Shown: positions 35,000-48,481 of the stretch, in pieces
How positions within the stretch are numbered: position 1 is the first letter of the stretch
Layout of the letters: each line of letters opens with the position of its first letter
Assembly: GCF_041146795.1 (NCBI RefSeq)
Contig: NC_135185.1
Location: forward strand, 22,030,529-22,094,528
Length of the DNA: 64,000 bases
Direction of reading: 5' to 3'
Source of the DNA: Maylandia zebra
Taxonomy: Eukaryota; Chordata; Actinopteri; Cichliformes; Cichlidae
Notes under the pieces: model-generated
Databases searched by the model: none
What the model saw: the letters and a program-made list of their open reading frames with translations, nothing else
What the model was told of the DNA's origin: nothing
Program-made: the position numbers and the translations under genes

Positions 35000-35588
35000 T
35001 CAAGTAAAACATCACAGTACACCTGATTAAATGCAGAAGATGATTTGACTAAAGTGACTAAAAATTATTTAATGAATTTAAATCATAATTGTCATTACTG
35101 TATTTTGAGTATTAAGAACTGAACGACAAAACGGAATTTTCACATTACACATATAAATTTTTTAAAACACACAAAACACTGATTAAAACAGCAACGAGAA
35201 ATGCCTCAAAAAAGCATGAATTGTGAAACTATGACAATATACTTAAGAACGTTATACAGGTATATTGTATTTATGATATCAAAATCAAAAATGAGCATAC
35301 AGACCAGAGTGCCATTTTAATCCAGGTGTTAAAAATACGTAAATATGTTTCCAAATATGTTTTTCTCTATGGCATAAAATTATTAATGGTATTAATTCAA
35401 TCAATTATTCTTCTGACTTTGTGCCTACGTTGCCTTCAGTGTGTTGAGAGCAGAGAAATGATTTCCATAGAGAGGAGGCTTTGCATCATCAGCTGATCCT
35501 CCAGAGAACTGAGAAGGTTTATAGTCCTGTGACTTCAACACTGCAGGACTCACATCTGTCAGTCAACACAGCAGAAAGCACAACCACC

Positions 35589-36087
35589 ATGACTCTCATC
35601 ACCATCCTCATCTGGACGCTGACCTGCTGCTGTTTTACAGGTTCATTCACTCAGCAACATTTCAAACATGATGTGCTGCTTTTTCTCTCATTGATTTCTG
35701 CTGATAAATGAATGATTTGTTTTTGTCTGCAGGATGCAGCGGTCAGGTGACTGTGACTCAACCTCCAGTAGTGACATCTGCTCCTGGAAACACTGTCACT
35801 CTGACCTGTAGGACCAGCCAAGATGTTTACAGAGATTTTGAGGATGATGATTATGTATTCTGGTATCAGCAGAAGTCTGGACAGACTCCAAAGCTCCTGA
35901 TAAGATATGCGAAAAAGCTTCAGTCAGGAACACCAACTCGATTTAGTGGCAGTGGAAGCAGCTCTGACTTCTCTATGACCATCAGTGGAGTTCAGACTGA
36001 AGATGCAGCAGTTTACTACTGTCAGAGTTCACATGAAATAAACAGTGCTTATGTGTTCACACAGTGATTTGTACTCGTACAAAAACC
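35589..36087 (+). CDS. Light-chain V1 gene, intact (U3)
   Basis: Leader 35,589-35,640; V exon 35,733-36,059. CDR1 is very acidic ([12 protein letters not shown]); CDR3 is [14 protein letters not shown] is CACAGTG (36,060-36,066), 12 bp, ACAAAAACC (36,079-36,087). Octamer-like CTTTGCAT at 35,479-35,486. It has opposite-strand J segments on both sides. Confidence 0.95.
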
Positions 36088-36252
36088 TCCCTCAGTCAGA
36101 CTGCAGAGAAACTGAGCTGTTACAGCAGGAACTGACTGCAGCTGCTGAAGAGGAAGAAACTCTGACACAGACCAGTGAACACAGAGCTGACAGTAACCTC
36201 ACCAAGCACTAAATACTCATCTACACTTCTTTTGGGGAATTCTGAAATATTC

Positions 36253-37202
36253 ACTCCCTTTTATCATTTTCAATACCCTTTACCAACATAGAGCAGAGCA
36301 GCTATCTGAACACTGCTCCAACAGAGGTCGATCATCTTGTTAATAATTTTGCCTCCTCACTAAGTATGACTCTGGTTACTGTAGCTCATGAGAAAAAGAG
36401 ATCCTCAAATCAAAAGTACTTGACTCTGTGGTATAACTCTCAAACACGCACCTTAAAGCAGATAACTTATAAGCTGGAAACAAAATGGCGTAAAACAAAG
36501 TTAGAAGATCATCTTTTTGCTTTAGTTTGCTGCATTATAAGAAAGCCCTCTGTAAAGCTAGAACATCTTTCTATTCATCACTGATTAAAGAAAATAAGAA
36601 CAACCCAAGGTTTCTCTTCAGCACTGTAGCCAGGCTGACAAAAAATCAGAGCTCTTTTGACTCAACCGTTCCTTTAATGTTAACTAGAAATGACTTCATG
36701 AACTTCTTCACAAATAAAATTTGAACCATTAGAGAAAAAATACTCATAATCGTCTCACAGATGTAACATTATCTACAGCAACTTTCAGTGCCATTAATAT
36801 TCATATAGAGTCTTTTTCTCCAGTTGGTCTTTCTGAGTTAACTTCAGTAACTGCTTCCTCAAATCATCAACGTGTCTTTTAGACCCCATTCCTACAAGAC
36901 TGCGCAAAGAAGTCCTGCCATTAATTAATGCTTCAATCTTAAACATGATCAACCTGTCTCTAGTAATCGGCTATGTGCCACAGGCCTTCAAGCTGGCAGT
37001 AGTTAAACAGTTACTTAAAAAGCCTTCTCTTGACCCAGCAGTCTTAGCTAATTAGTCTTAGCTTTCTTTCATGTCAAACATTCTTGAAAGAGTAGTTGTC
37101 AAACAGCTAACAGATCATCTGCAGAGGAATGGCTTATTTGAAGAGTTTCAGTCATGTTTCAGAGCTCATCACAGCACAGAAACAGAATCTTCTTATAGCC
37201 TC
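36253..37202 (+). mobile_element. L2-type LINE fragment (U3)
   Basis: Same truncated copy as U2. The hAT-like remnant follows at 37,203. Confidence 0.85.
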
Positions 37203-37270
37203 CAGTGTTGGGGAGTAACGGAATACATGTACCGGCAACGAAGAACAGAGGTAACCACGCACTAAATATA

Positions 37271-37391
37271 ATAATAATAATGATAATGGATTGGATTTAT
37301 ATAGCGCTTTTCAAGGCACCCAAAGCGCTTTACAATGCCACTATTCATTCACTCTCGCATTCACACACTGGTGGAGGCAAGCTACGGTTTG
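37271..37391 (+). mobile_element. 121 bp retroposon-like insert (U3)
   Basis: It starts with an (ATA)n-rich stretch and contains GGATTTATATAGCGCTTTTC and AAAGCGCTTTACAATGCCAC, a common fish interspersed repeat. It is flanked by TATA, a possible target duplication. The identical insert is at 49,499-49,619 in U5 and is absent from U1, U2 and U4. Confidence 0.75.
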
Positions 37392-37640
37392 TATACACAC
37401 AAAAGTAACAAGAAAATGGCAGACAGGAGGGAGACACAGCTGACCCTAATTAGACAAGACAACAGTGATGCAAAACCCAAAACACTGAACACTGGACATG
37501 GGTGTTTTAAAAGAGGTAAAAGAGGAAATACAAGACAGAAAGCCACAATTCCCAGAATAAAACTTAAAACAAAAACAGAAAACACTGGGTCGCAGTGTAA
37601 CTGCTGAAGCTCTACTCTGAGCAGTGGTCAGGGTCAAGTG

Positions 37641-38082
37641 ATGTTTCCAGTAACTCAGGTTATAATGTTTGGCTTTCTGAGTCAAGGTGAGAGTTTTTTT
37701 ATTTGTTTGTTTTTAATTCTGTTTGTGCTGCTCATGTTTCTCTGATTTAACCTGATACATTTTCTGTTGTTTTTTCCTCAAGATTCACATCATTTTAGTC
37801 CTCATTTCAAAGTCATTTGCCAAAAGTTTTCTAACTCTGTTAAGCCAAGCCTGTAAGGGACTGTGACCATCAGCACCACAGGGAGTTGCTGAACTTAGTA
37901 CCTTTAGAAACCTGGACAGCCTCCCAAACTCAGGAACTCCATCTTGACTCCAAGGCAGTAGATCTGGTTCTCAGTACACTTTATCCACCAGTGATCTTCA
38001 GGCAGTAGATGCTGCAGATTATTACTGTGGGTTACCATGGTAGTGAAGTGTTTACACAATGATTCATGGCTGCATAAAAAAT
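37641..38082 (+). pseudogene. Pseudo-V2 (U3)
   Basis: Same lesions as the other cassette copies; C-A scrap at 37,603-37,635 (minus). Confidence 0.92.
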
Positions 38083-38142
38083 TTCTTCACTTTGGCTGAA
38101 GGCTGCAGGTGTAGAGTTTTTCAACTGCAATGAGAATAACTA

Positions 38143-38143
38143 G

Positions 38144-38177
<34 letters not shown>

Positions 38178-38182
38178 GCACG

Positions 38183-38250
<68 letters not shown>
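38143..38250. repeat. (CT)n(CA)n microsatellite (U3)
   Basis: Short CT run, then CA with CGCA interruptions. Confidence 0.95.
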
Positions 38251-38255
<5 letters not shown>

Positions 38256-38372
38256 GTATTTGTTTGTAGGTTCTGTTTTGAATGCTTGCTGCGCTTCACT
38301 GATCCTAAACCAGTTTAAGAAGAACCAGCGGGAAACATCTGTGCAGAGTCTCTGACAGTGAGATTTTTCATA

Positions 38373-38847
38373 ATGATGATGATGTTACTGACTTCACTGC
38401 TCATCACAATCATGCTCAGACTTCAAGGTGATGAGTGATGTGGTTCTGTTATATTCTCTGTTATGTTGTACTTTACATCACACTGTCATTTTAACAAAGT
38501 AACATATTTTAATTTCCAGGATCAGATGCCAGTTCATCTGTGACTCAGTCTCCTGTGTTTAAAGCTGCTGCTTTGGGGGAGACAGTCTCTCTGAGCTGTA
38601 CAGCCAGTAAAGGAGTTGATAATGATCTCAGCTGGTATCTACAGAAACCTGGACAGCCTCCCAAACTGCTGTTTTACAAAATCAGCAGCCGTGAATCTGG
38701 TACTCCGAGTCATTTCAGCAGCAGTGGATCTGAGCCTGAGTTCACTTTGACAATCAATGGAGTTCAGGCTGCAGATGCAGGAGATTACTACTGTATGGGA
38801 GCATATGTAGGACAGTGCACACAGTGATACAGAGTCGTACAAAAACC
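38373..38847 (+). CDS. Light-chain V3 gene with extra CDR3 cysteine (U3)
   Basis: Leader 38,373-38,427; V exon 38,520-38,819. The frame is intact: SLSCTASKGVDNDLSW, YKISSRESGTPSHF. Germline CDR3 reads MGAYVGQC and is one codon shorter than in U2. It places an unpaired cysteine right at the joining edge. RSS is CACAGTG (38,820-38,826), 12 bp, ACAAAAACC (38,839-38,847). Confidence 0.94.
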
Positions 38848-40087
38848 TCCCTCAGTTACTATTTGCAGTGTTGCAGCTGTGAGCTTCTGATACAGACTCT
38901 GACATGCATCACTGGTTCACTGAGTCCACTTTCAGAGGTGGAAACTAAAATATGTATTCATTCCTGATCACATTATTAAGAAGATTTTAAATTAAGTAAC
39001 ACTGTTTAGAATCTGCAACATATTATGCTTATCTCACTACATTTTGTATTACTTCTAATTTGCTGTGGATAATAAGGTAATATGAAAATAATTTTGTTTA
39101 TGCAGTACATTTTAAATCACAAAGTTATAGGGTGCTTCACATTTTAAATAAAATCAAATTATAAGAAATACTTTTTTATATCACAGCATACATAAATACA
39201 TATTTAAAACTAATTGGTGACAACAAGGTCAAAATTAAACCGCCACATGATCGGGATAACGAAAACTAGCAAAAATTGCAGAAAAATGTATTTGGTTAAT
39301 TTTATTAATTTGATTAGTAAAATTTTAATATTAATTCTACAGTTTGCCAGAAGGCCACGAAGGGAAGCAAGAGAACATGTGGTGTTCTTTGATGATACTT
39401 TGAGTCAGATTTTTGCAGTATTAATTCCTTGAGAAAACCAGACTCGATGGGCTTAGAGGCTCAAAATCCAAGTCTTAGTCAAAAAACTTGCACAGAAAAT
39501 TCATCTAGTCATCAAAACCAAATATTGAACCCAGACCCTGTACACAGTTTTTAACTTAATCAGCTACTTTGATTTGAACTTAACAATGATTGCATTCCAT
39601 ACATGAAAATGTTGTTTGTATTTGTTTTTTCAGTTTCCTACCAGAGGGTTGGAATCAGGTGTTAAAGTTGGATTTGGGAGGTTGAAAGTTCAGCTGTAGC
39701 AGGGCAGCAGCGACTTTACATTTTGCAACATATAAGACCATATTACATTCGTGATGGAAAATTTTCCAACTCTTCACCAGTATAAAGCTGGATTTTAGTT
39801 GGTATCTTTATCTTTTGTTTCAAAGGTCAACAGCAATCGCTGACTTTGCACACAAATAAGCCTTTAAAAGCTTCTCCCCAAGAACAAAACAAAAGTGATT
39901 TTTCTTAAGCTGTGATTTTATTTTGTGATTTTTACTTTTATTACACCCTTTTTTAAAGTCGACATGGATAATATTAGCTGATAAACTTAGCATGCACATC
40001 ATTAGAAAGTCAAATGTTTGCAGAAATATCGCAACAGCAGAAACATATAAAACACATCATATGCAGACAGGAAGTGTTGCTGAAGCT

Positions 40088-40410
40088 CTACTCTGAGCAG
40101 TGGTCAGGGTCCAGGGTTTGAGTGACGGGACTCTGTCCACTCAGACTGGCCTCACAGCTCACTGAGCCCGCCTTCCTCCACTGGTCTGCAGAGAGGCTCA
40201 GGGTGCTGCTCCAGCTGTAGCGGCCGTCTGTCCCCAAGACCTCCAGGCTGGTTGAAACCCCTGAGGATGTGCTGGTGCTCCCCACCTTCCAGCCCAAATT
40301 CCAGTTTGAGGGGAAGCCCCCGGTGGCCAAACACACCACAGTGGCACTACTCTGTTTGTCTTCCTCTTTGGATGGAGGGAGGACAGTGAGGGTGGGCCTC
40401 ACCACACCCG
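40088..40410 (-). CDS. Light-chain constant exon, C-A (U3)
   Basis: The CL exon is intact; VTQTLDPDHCSE end and DQWRKAG. AATAAA on the minus strand at 39,917-39,922. The 3' UTR lacks a short GTAGCTTCATCAAA stretch that is present in U2 and U4. Confidence 0.96.
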
Positions 40411-40608
40411 CTGGAGGAGAAAAGGTTGAAGATAACCCAAAAAAGAGATACAAATGTACAAACATAGGAATAAATATATATTTAGTGATTATTGATCAAA
40501 CCTTTATTATTTCATGATGTTTTACAGTTAATAACTTGACCCTGTGATAATTTTCTTATTTGAAACTGACAAAGCTAAAGCACTCATGAGAATACAGTTA
40601 AAACTTCA

Positions 40609-40628
40609 CATCTGTTTCTTTCACTTCC
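40609..40628 (-). promoter_or_regulatory. Candidate Ets/IRF site plus E-box (U3 J-C intron)
   Basis: Minus strand reads GGAAGTGAAAGAAACAGATG. Confidence 0.6.
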
Positions 40629-41005
40629 TTTAAACTTCATTTGAAATTGATCAACCATGAACACAAAATTGATCTAAATATACTGAGTTAATTTCTTTTT
40701 TCTAACATAAGTCGACAAAACATAATTCAATATTTGTTTTTATTTTATAATTCCTGAGTAAAAATACATTTTAAATCAAAGTCAGCTAAAAAGTCACTAT
40801 CACAGATTTTATTATTGTAACCGGATAATATTTAAAGTGAAATGAACCCAAAAAACCATCAAAATTTGTTTTCTGTAAGTTCAGTTCCTTAAAAGACCGA
40901 ATGAATATTGATTTAAGAAAAGTTCTTCCAAAATGTTGCCATGACATTAATAATAATCACTGAATTTAATTAAAGTTCTGTTTAATAGATTGATTTAAAT
41001 GCTTA

Positions 41006-41173
<168 letters not shown>

Positions 41174-41762
41174 TCAAGTAAAACATCACAGTACACCTGA
41201 TTAAATGCAGAAGATGATTTGACTAAAGTGACTAAAAATTATTTAATGAATTTAAATCATAATTGTCATTACTGTATTTTGAGTATTAAGAACTGAACGA
41301 CAAAACGGAATTTTCACATTACACATATAAATTTTTTAAAACACACAAAACACTGATTAAAACAGCAACGAGAAATGCCTCAAAAAAGCATGAATTGTGA
41401 AACTATGACAATATACTTAAGAACGTTATACAGGTATATTGTATTTATGATATCAAAATCAAAAATGAGCATACAGACCAGAGTGCCATTTTAATCCAGG
41501 TGTTAAAAATACGTAAATATGTTTCCAAATATGTTTTTCTCTATGGCATAAAATTATTAATGGTATTAATTCAATCAATTATTCTTCTGACTTTGTGCCT
41601 ACGTTGCCTTCAGTGTGTTGAGAGCAGAGAAATGATTTCCATAGAGAGGAGGCTTTGCATCATCAGCTGATCCTCCAGAGAACTGAGAAGGTTTATAGTC
41701 CTGTGAGTTCAACACTGCAGGACTCACATCTGTCAGTCAACACAGCAGAAAGCACAACCACC

Positions 41763-42261
41763 ATGACTCTCATCACCATCCTCATCTGGACGCTGACCTG
41801 CTGCTGTTTTACAGGTTCATTCACTCAGCAACATTTCAAACATGATGTGCTGCTTTTTCTCTCATTGATTTCTGCTGATAAGTGAATGATTTGTTTTTGT
41901 CTGCAGGATGCAGCGGTCAGGTGACTGTGACTCAACCTCCAGTAGTGACATCTGCTCCTGGAAACACTGTCACTCTGACCTGTAGGACCAGCCAAGATGT
42001 TTACAGAGATTTTGATGATGATGATTATGTATTCTGGTATCAGCAGAAGTCTGGACAGACTCCAAAGCTCCTGATAAGATATGCGAAAAAGCTTCAGTCA
42101 GGAACACCAACTCGATTTAGTGGCAGTGGAAGCAGCTCTGACTTCTCTATGACCATTAGTGGAGTTCAGACTGAAGATGCAGCAGTTTACTACTGTCAGA
42201 GTTCACATGAAATAAACAGTGCTTATGTGTTCACACAGTGATTTGTACTCGTACAAAAACC
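41763..42261 (+). CDS. Light-chain V1 gene, intact (U4)
   Basis: Leader 41,763-41,814; V exon 41,907-42,233. CDR1 [12 protein letters not shown] has four aspartates in a row; CDR3 [11 protein letters not shown]. It differs from the U3 V1 by a single CDR1 residue (D for E). RSS is CACAGTG (42,234-42,240), 12 bp, ACAAAAACC (42,253-42,261). Octamer-like CTTTGCAT at 41,653-41,660. Confidence 0.95.
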
Positions 42262-42427
42262 TCCCTCAGTCAGACTGCAGAGAAACTGAGCTGTTACAGC
42301 AGGAACTGACTGCAGCTGCTGAAGAGGAAGAAACTCTGACACAGACCAGTGAACACAGAGCTGACAGTAACCTCACCAAGCACTAAATACTCATCTACAC
42401 TTCTTTTGGGGAATTCTGAAATATTCA

Positions 42428-43376
42428 CTCCCTTTTATCATTTTCAATGCCCTTTACCAACATAGAGCAGAGCAGCTATCTGAACACTGCTCCAACAGAG
42501 GTCGATCATCTTGTTAATAATTTTGCCTCCTCACTAAGTATGACTCTGGTTACTGTAGCTCATGAGAAAAAGAGATCCTCAAATCAAAAGTACTTGACTC
42601 TGTGGTATAACTCTCAAACACGCACCTTAAAGCAGATAACTTATAAGCTGGAAACAAAATGGCGTAAAACAAAGTTAGAAGATCATCTTTTTGCTTTAGT
42701 TTGCTGCATTATAAGAAAGCCCTCTGTAAAGCTAGAACATCTTTCTATTCATCACTGATTAAAGAAAATAAGAACAACCCAAGGTTTCTCTTCAGCACTG
42801 TAGCCAGGCTGACAAAAAATCAGAGCTCTTTTGACTCAACCGTTCCTTTAATGTTAACTAGAAATGACTTCATGAACTTCTTCACAAATAAAATTTGAAC
42901 CATTAGAGAAAAAATACTCATAATTGTCTCACAGATGTAACATTATCTACAGCAACTTTCAGTGCCATTAATATTCATATAGAGTCTTTTTCTCCAGTTG
43001 GTCTTTCTGAGTTAACTTCAGTAACTGCTTCCTCAAACCATCAACGTGTCTTTTAGACCCCATTCCTACAAGACTGCGCAAAGAAGTCCTGCCATTAATT
43101 AATGCTTCAATCTTAAACATGATCAACCTGTCTCTAGTAATCGGCTATGTACCACAGGCCTTCAAGCTGGCAGTAGTTAAACAGTTACTTAAAAAGCCTT
43201 CTCTTGACCCAGCAGTCTTAGCTAATTAGTCTTAGCTTTCTTTCATGTCAAACATTCTTGAAAGAGTAGTTGTCAAACAGCTAACAGATCATCTGCAGAG
43301 GAATGGCTTATTTGAAGAGTTTCAGTCATGTTTCAGAGCTCATCACAGAACAGAAACAGAATCTGCTTATAGCCTC
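42428..43376 (+). mobile_element. L2-type LINE fragment (U4)
   Basis: Same truncated copy; hAT-like remnant from 43,377. Confidence 0.85.
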
Positions 43377-43688
43377 CAGTGTTGGGGAGTAACGGAATAC
43401 ATGTACCGGCAACGAAGAACAGAGGTAACCACGCACTAAATATACACACAAGGTAACAAGAAAATGGCAGACAGGAGGGAGACACAGCTGAACCTAATTA
43501 GACAAGACAACAGTGATGCAAAACCCAAAACACTGAACACTGGACGTGGGTGTTTTAAAAGAGGTAAAAGAGGAAATACAAGACAGAAAGCCACAATTCC
43601 CAGAATAAAACTTAAAACAAAAACAGAAAACACTGGGTCGCAGTGTAACTGCTGAAGCTCTACTCTGAGCAGTGGTCAGGGTCAAGTG

Positions 43689-44130
43689 ATGTTTCCAGTA
43701 ACTCAGGTTATAATGTTTGGCTTTCTGAGTCAAGGTGAGAGTTTTTTTATTTGTTTGTTTTTAATTCTGTTTGTGCTGCTCATGTTTCTCTGATTTAACC
43801 TGATACATTTTCTGTTGTTTTTTCCTCAAGATTCACATCATTTTAGTCCTCATTTCAAAGTCATTTGCCAAAAGTTTTCTAACTCTGTTAAGCCAAGCCT
43901 GTAAGGGACTGTGACCATCAGCACCACAGGGAGTTGCTGAACTTAGTACCTTTAGAAACCTGGACAGCCTCCCAAACTCAGGAACTCCATCTTGACTCCA
44001 AGGCAGTAGATCTGGTTCTCAGTACACTTTATCCACCAGTGATCTTCAGGCAGTAGATGCTGCAGATTATTACTGTGGGTTACCATGGTAGTGAAGTGTT
44101 TACACAATGATTCATGGCTGCATAAAAAAT
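43689..44130 (+). pseudogene. Pseudo-V2 (U4)
   Basis: Same lesions as the other copies; C-A scrap at 43,651-43,683 (minus). Confidence 0.92.
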
Positions 44131-44190
44131 TTCTTCACTTTGGCTGAAGGCTGCGGGTGTAGAGTTTTCAACTGCAATGAGAATAACTAG

Positions 44191-44224
<34 letters not shown>

Positions 44225-44229
44225 GCACG

Positions 44230-44284
<55 letters not shown>
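44191..44284. repeat. (CT)n(CA)n microsatellite (U4)
   Basis: Same structure as U3, shorter CA run. Confidence 0.95.
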
Positions 44285-44290
<6 letters not shown>

Positions 44291-44407
44291 GTATTTGTTT
44301 GTAGGTTCTGTTTTGAATGCTTGCTGCGCTTCACTGATCCTAAACCAGTTTAAGAAGAACCAGCGGGAAACATCTGTGCAGAGTCTCTGACAGTGAGATT
44401 TTTCATA

Positions 44408-44885
44408 ATGATGATGATGTTACTGACTTCACTGCTCATCACAATCATGCTCAGACTTCAAGGTGATGAGTGATGTGGTTCTGTTATATTCTCTGTTAAT
44501 TTGTACTTTACATCACACTGTCATTTTAACAAAGTAACATATTTTAATTTCCAGGATCAGATGCCAGTTCATCTGTGACTCAGTCTCCTGTGTTTAAAGC
44601 TGCTGCTTTGGGGGAGACGGTCTCTCTGAGCTGTACAGCCAGTGAAGGAGTTGACAATGATCTCAGCTGGTATCTACAGAAACCTGGACAGCCTCCCAAA
44701 CTGCTGTTTTACCAAATCAGCAGCCGTGAATCTGATACTCCGAGTCATTTCAGCAGCAGTGGATCTGAGCCTGAGTTCACTTTGACAATCAATGGAGTTC
44801 AGGCTGCAGATGCAGGAGATTACTACTGTATGGGAGCATATACAGGCCCAGAGTTCACACAGTGATACAGAGTCGTACAAAAACC
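44408..44885 (+). CDS. Light-chain V3 gene, intact (U4)
   Basis: Leader 44,408-44,462; V exon 44,555-44,857. It matches the U2 V3 from CDR1 onward (SEGVDNDLSW, YQISSRES, MGAYTGPEF). FR1 has the AAALGETVSLSC form of U1 and U3, so it looks like a mosaic. RSS is CACAGTG (44,858-44,864), 12 bp, ACAAAAACC (44,877-44,885). Confidence 0.95.
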
Positions 44886-46142
44886 TCCCTCAGTTACTAT
44901 TTGCAGTGTTGCAGCTGTGAGCTTCTGATACAGACTCTGACATGCATCACTGGTTCACTGAGTCCACTTTCAGAGGTGGAAACTAAAATATGTATTCATT
45001 CCTGATCACATCATTAAGAAGATTTTAAATTAAGTAACACTGTTTAGAATCTGCAACATATTATGCTTATCTCACTACATTTTGTATTACTTCTAATTTG
45101 CTGTGGATAATAAGGTAATATGAAAATAATTTTGTTTATACAGTACATTTTAAATCACAAAGTTATAGGGTGCTTCACATTTTAAATAAAATCAACTTAT
45201 AAGAAATACTTTTTTATATCACAGCATACATAAATACATATTTAAAACTAATTGGTGACAACAAGGTCAAAATTAAACCGCCACATGATCGGGATAACGA
45301 AAACTAGCAAAAATTGCAGAAAAATGTATTTGGTTAATTTTATTAATTTGATTAGTAAAATTTTAATATTAATTCTACAGTTTGCCAGAAGGCCACGAAG
45401 GGAAGCAAGAGAACATGTGTTGTTCTTTGATGATACTTTGAGTCAGATTTTTGCAGTATTAATTCCTTGAGAAAACCAGACTGGATGGGCTTAGAGGCTC
45501 AAAATCCAAGTCTTAGTCAAAAAACTTGCACAGAAAATTCATCTAGTCATCAAAACCAAATATTGAACCCAGACCCTGTACACAGTTTTTAACTTAATCA
45601 GCTACTTTGATTTGAACTTAACAATGATTGCATTCCATACATGAACATGTTGTTTGTATTTGTTTTTTCAGTTTCCTACCAGAGGGTTGGAATCAGGTGT
45701 TAAAGTTGGATTTGGGAGGTGGAAAGTTCAGCTGTAGCAGGGCAGCAGCGACTTTACATTTTGCAACATATAAGACCATATTGCATTCGTGATGGAAAAT
45801 TTTCCAACTCTTCACCAGTATAAAGCTGGATTTTAGTTGGTATCTTTATCTTTTGTTTCAAAGGTCAACAGCAATCGCTGACTTTGCACACAAATAAGCC
45901 TTTAAAAGCTTCTCCCCAAGAACAAAACAAAAGTGATTTTTCTTAAGCTGTGATTTTATTTTGTGATTTTTACTTTTATTACACCCTTTTTTTAAAGTCG
46001 ACATGGATGATATTAGCTGATAAACTTAGCATGCACATCATTAGAAAGTCAAATGTTTGCAGAAATATCGCAACAGCAGAAACATGTAGCTTCATCAAAA
46101 TATAAAACACATCATATGCAGACAGGAAGTGTTGCTGAAGCT

Positions 46143-46465
46143 CTACTCTGAGCAGTGGTCAGGGTCCAGGCTTTGAATGACGGGGCTCTGTCCACTCAGA
46201 CTGGCCTCACAGCTCACTGAGCCCGCCTTCTTCCACTGGTCTGCAGAGAGGCTCAGGGTGCTGCTCCAGCTGTAGCGGCCGTCTGTCCCCAAGACCTCCA
46301 GGCTGGTTGAAACCCCTGAGGATGTGCTGGTGCTCCCCACCTTCCAGCCCAAATTCCAGTTTGAGGGGAAGCCCCCGGTGGCCAAACACACCACAGTGGC
46401 ACTACTCTGTTTGTCTTCCTCTTTGGATGGAGGGAGGACAGTAAGGGTGGGCCTCACCACACCCG
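46143..46465 (-). CDS. Light-chain constant exon, C-A (U4)
   Basis: The CL exon is intact with SPVIQSLDPDHCSE, as in U2. AATAAA on the minus strand at 45,955-45,960. Confidence 0.96.
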
Positions 46466-46663
46466 CTGGAGGAGAAAAGGTTGAAGATAACCGAAAAAAG
46501 AGATACAAATGTACAAACATAGGAATAAATATATATTTAGGGATTATTGATCAAACCTTTATTATTTCATGATGTTTTACAGTTAATAACTTGACCCTGT
46601 GATAATTTTCTTATTTGAAACTGACAAAGCTAAAGCACTCATGAGAATACAGTTAAAACTTCA

Positions 46664-46683
46664 CATCTGTTTCTTTCACTTCC
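46664..46683 (-). promoter_or_regulatory. Candidate Ets/IRF site plus E-box (U4 J-C intron)
   Basis: Minus strand reads GGAAGTGAAAGAAACAGATG. Confidence 0.6.
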
Positions 46684-47060
46684 TTTAAACTTCATTTAAA
46701 ATTGATCAACCATGAACACAAAATTGATCTAAATATACTGAGTTAATTTCTTTTTTCTAACATAAGTCGACAAAACATAATTCAATATTTGTTTTTATTT
46801 TATAATTCCTGAGTAAAAATACATTTTAAATCAAAGTCAGCTAAAACGTCACTATCACAGATTTTATTATTGTAACCGGATAATATTTAAAGTGAAATGA
46901 ACCCAAAAAACCATCAAAATTTGTTTTCTGTAAGTTCAGTTCCTTAAAAGACCGAATGAATATTGATTTAAGAAAAGTTCTTCCAAAATGTTGCCATGAC
47001 ATTAATAATAATCACTGAATTTAATTAAAGTTCTGTTTAATAGATTGATTTAAATGCTTA

Positions 47061-47228
<168 letters not shown>

Positions 47229-47816
47229 TCAAGTAAAACATCACAGTACACCTGATTAAATGCAGAAGATGATTTGACTAAAGTGACTAAAAATTATTTA
47301 ATGAATTTAAATCATAATTGTCATTACTGTATTTTGAGTATTAAGAACTGAACGACAAAACGGAATTTTCACATTACACATATAAATTTTTTAAAACACA
47401 CAAAACACTGTTTAAAACAGCAACCAGAAATGCCTCAAAAAGCATGAATTGTGAAACTATGACAATATACTTAAGAACGTTATACAGGTATATTGTATTT
47501 ATGATATCAAAATCAAAAATAAGCATACAGACCAGAGTGCCATTTTAATCCAGGTGTTAAAAATACATAAATATGTTTCCAAATATGTTTTTCTCTATGG
47601 CATAAAATTATTAATGGTATTAATTCAATCAATTATTCTTCTGACTTTGTGCCTACGTTGCCCTCAGTGTGTTGAGAGCAGAGAAATGATTTCCATAGAG
47701 AGGAGGCTTTGCATCATCAGCTGATCCTCCAGAGAACTGAGAAGGTTTATAGTCCTGTGAGTTCAACACTGCAGGACTCACATCTGTCAGTCAACACAGC
47801 AGAAAGCACAACCACC

Positions 47817-48315
47817 ATGACTCTCATCACCATCCTCATCTGGACGCTGACCTGCTGCTGTTTTACAGGTTCATTCACTCAGCAACATTTCAAACATGAT
47901 GTGCTGCTTTTTCTCTCATTGATTTCTGCTGATAAATGAATGATTTGTTTTTGTCTGCAGGATGCAGCGGTCAGGTGACTGTGACTCAACCTCCAGTACT
48001 GACATCTACTCCTGGAAACACTGTCACTCTGACCTGTAGGACCAACCGAGCTGTTTACAGATGGTCTGATGGTGATGAGGGTATGGCCTGGTATCAACAG
48101 AAGTCTGGACAGACTCCAAAGCTCCTGATAAGATATGCGAAAAAGCTTCAGTCAGGAACACCAACTCGATTTAGTGGCAGTGGAAGCAGCTCTGACTTCT
48201 CTATGACCATCAGTGGAGTTCAGGCTGAAGATGCAGCAGTTTACTACTGTCAGAGTTACCACTACATAAACAGTGCTAATGTGTTCACACAGTGTTTTGT
48301 AGTTGTACAAAAACC
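47817..48315 (+). CDS. Light-chain V1 gene, intact (U5), distinct CDRs
   Basis: Leader 47,817-47,868; V exon 47,961-48,287. Frameworks match U3 and U4 closely, but CDR1 is [12 protein letters not shown] and CDR3 is [14 protein letters not shown] is CACAGTG (48,288-48,294), 12 bp (TTTTGTAGTTGT), ACAAAAACC (48,307-48,315). The first spacer base change removes the usual TGA after the heptamer, so the raw open frame runs on past the RSS with no meaning for the gene. Octamer-like CTTTGCAT at 47,707-47,714. Confidence 0.95.
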
Positions 48316-48481
48316 TCCCTCAGTCAGACTGCAGAGAAACTGAGCTGTTACAGCAGGAACTGACTGCAGCTGCTGAAGAGGAAGAAACTCTGACACAGAC
48401 CAGTGAACACAGAGCTGACAGTAACCTCACCAAGCACTAAATACTCATCTACACTTCTTTTGGGGAATTCTGAAATATCCA

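Noticed and set aside
37382-37607. 90-codon frame spanning the 121 bp insert in U3 (also U5)
   Set aside because: Created by insertion of a non-coding repeat; absent from cassettes without the insert.
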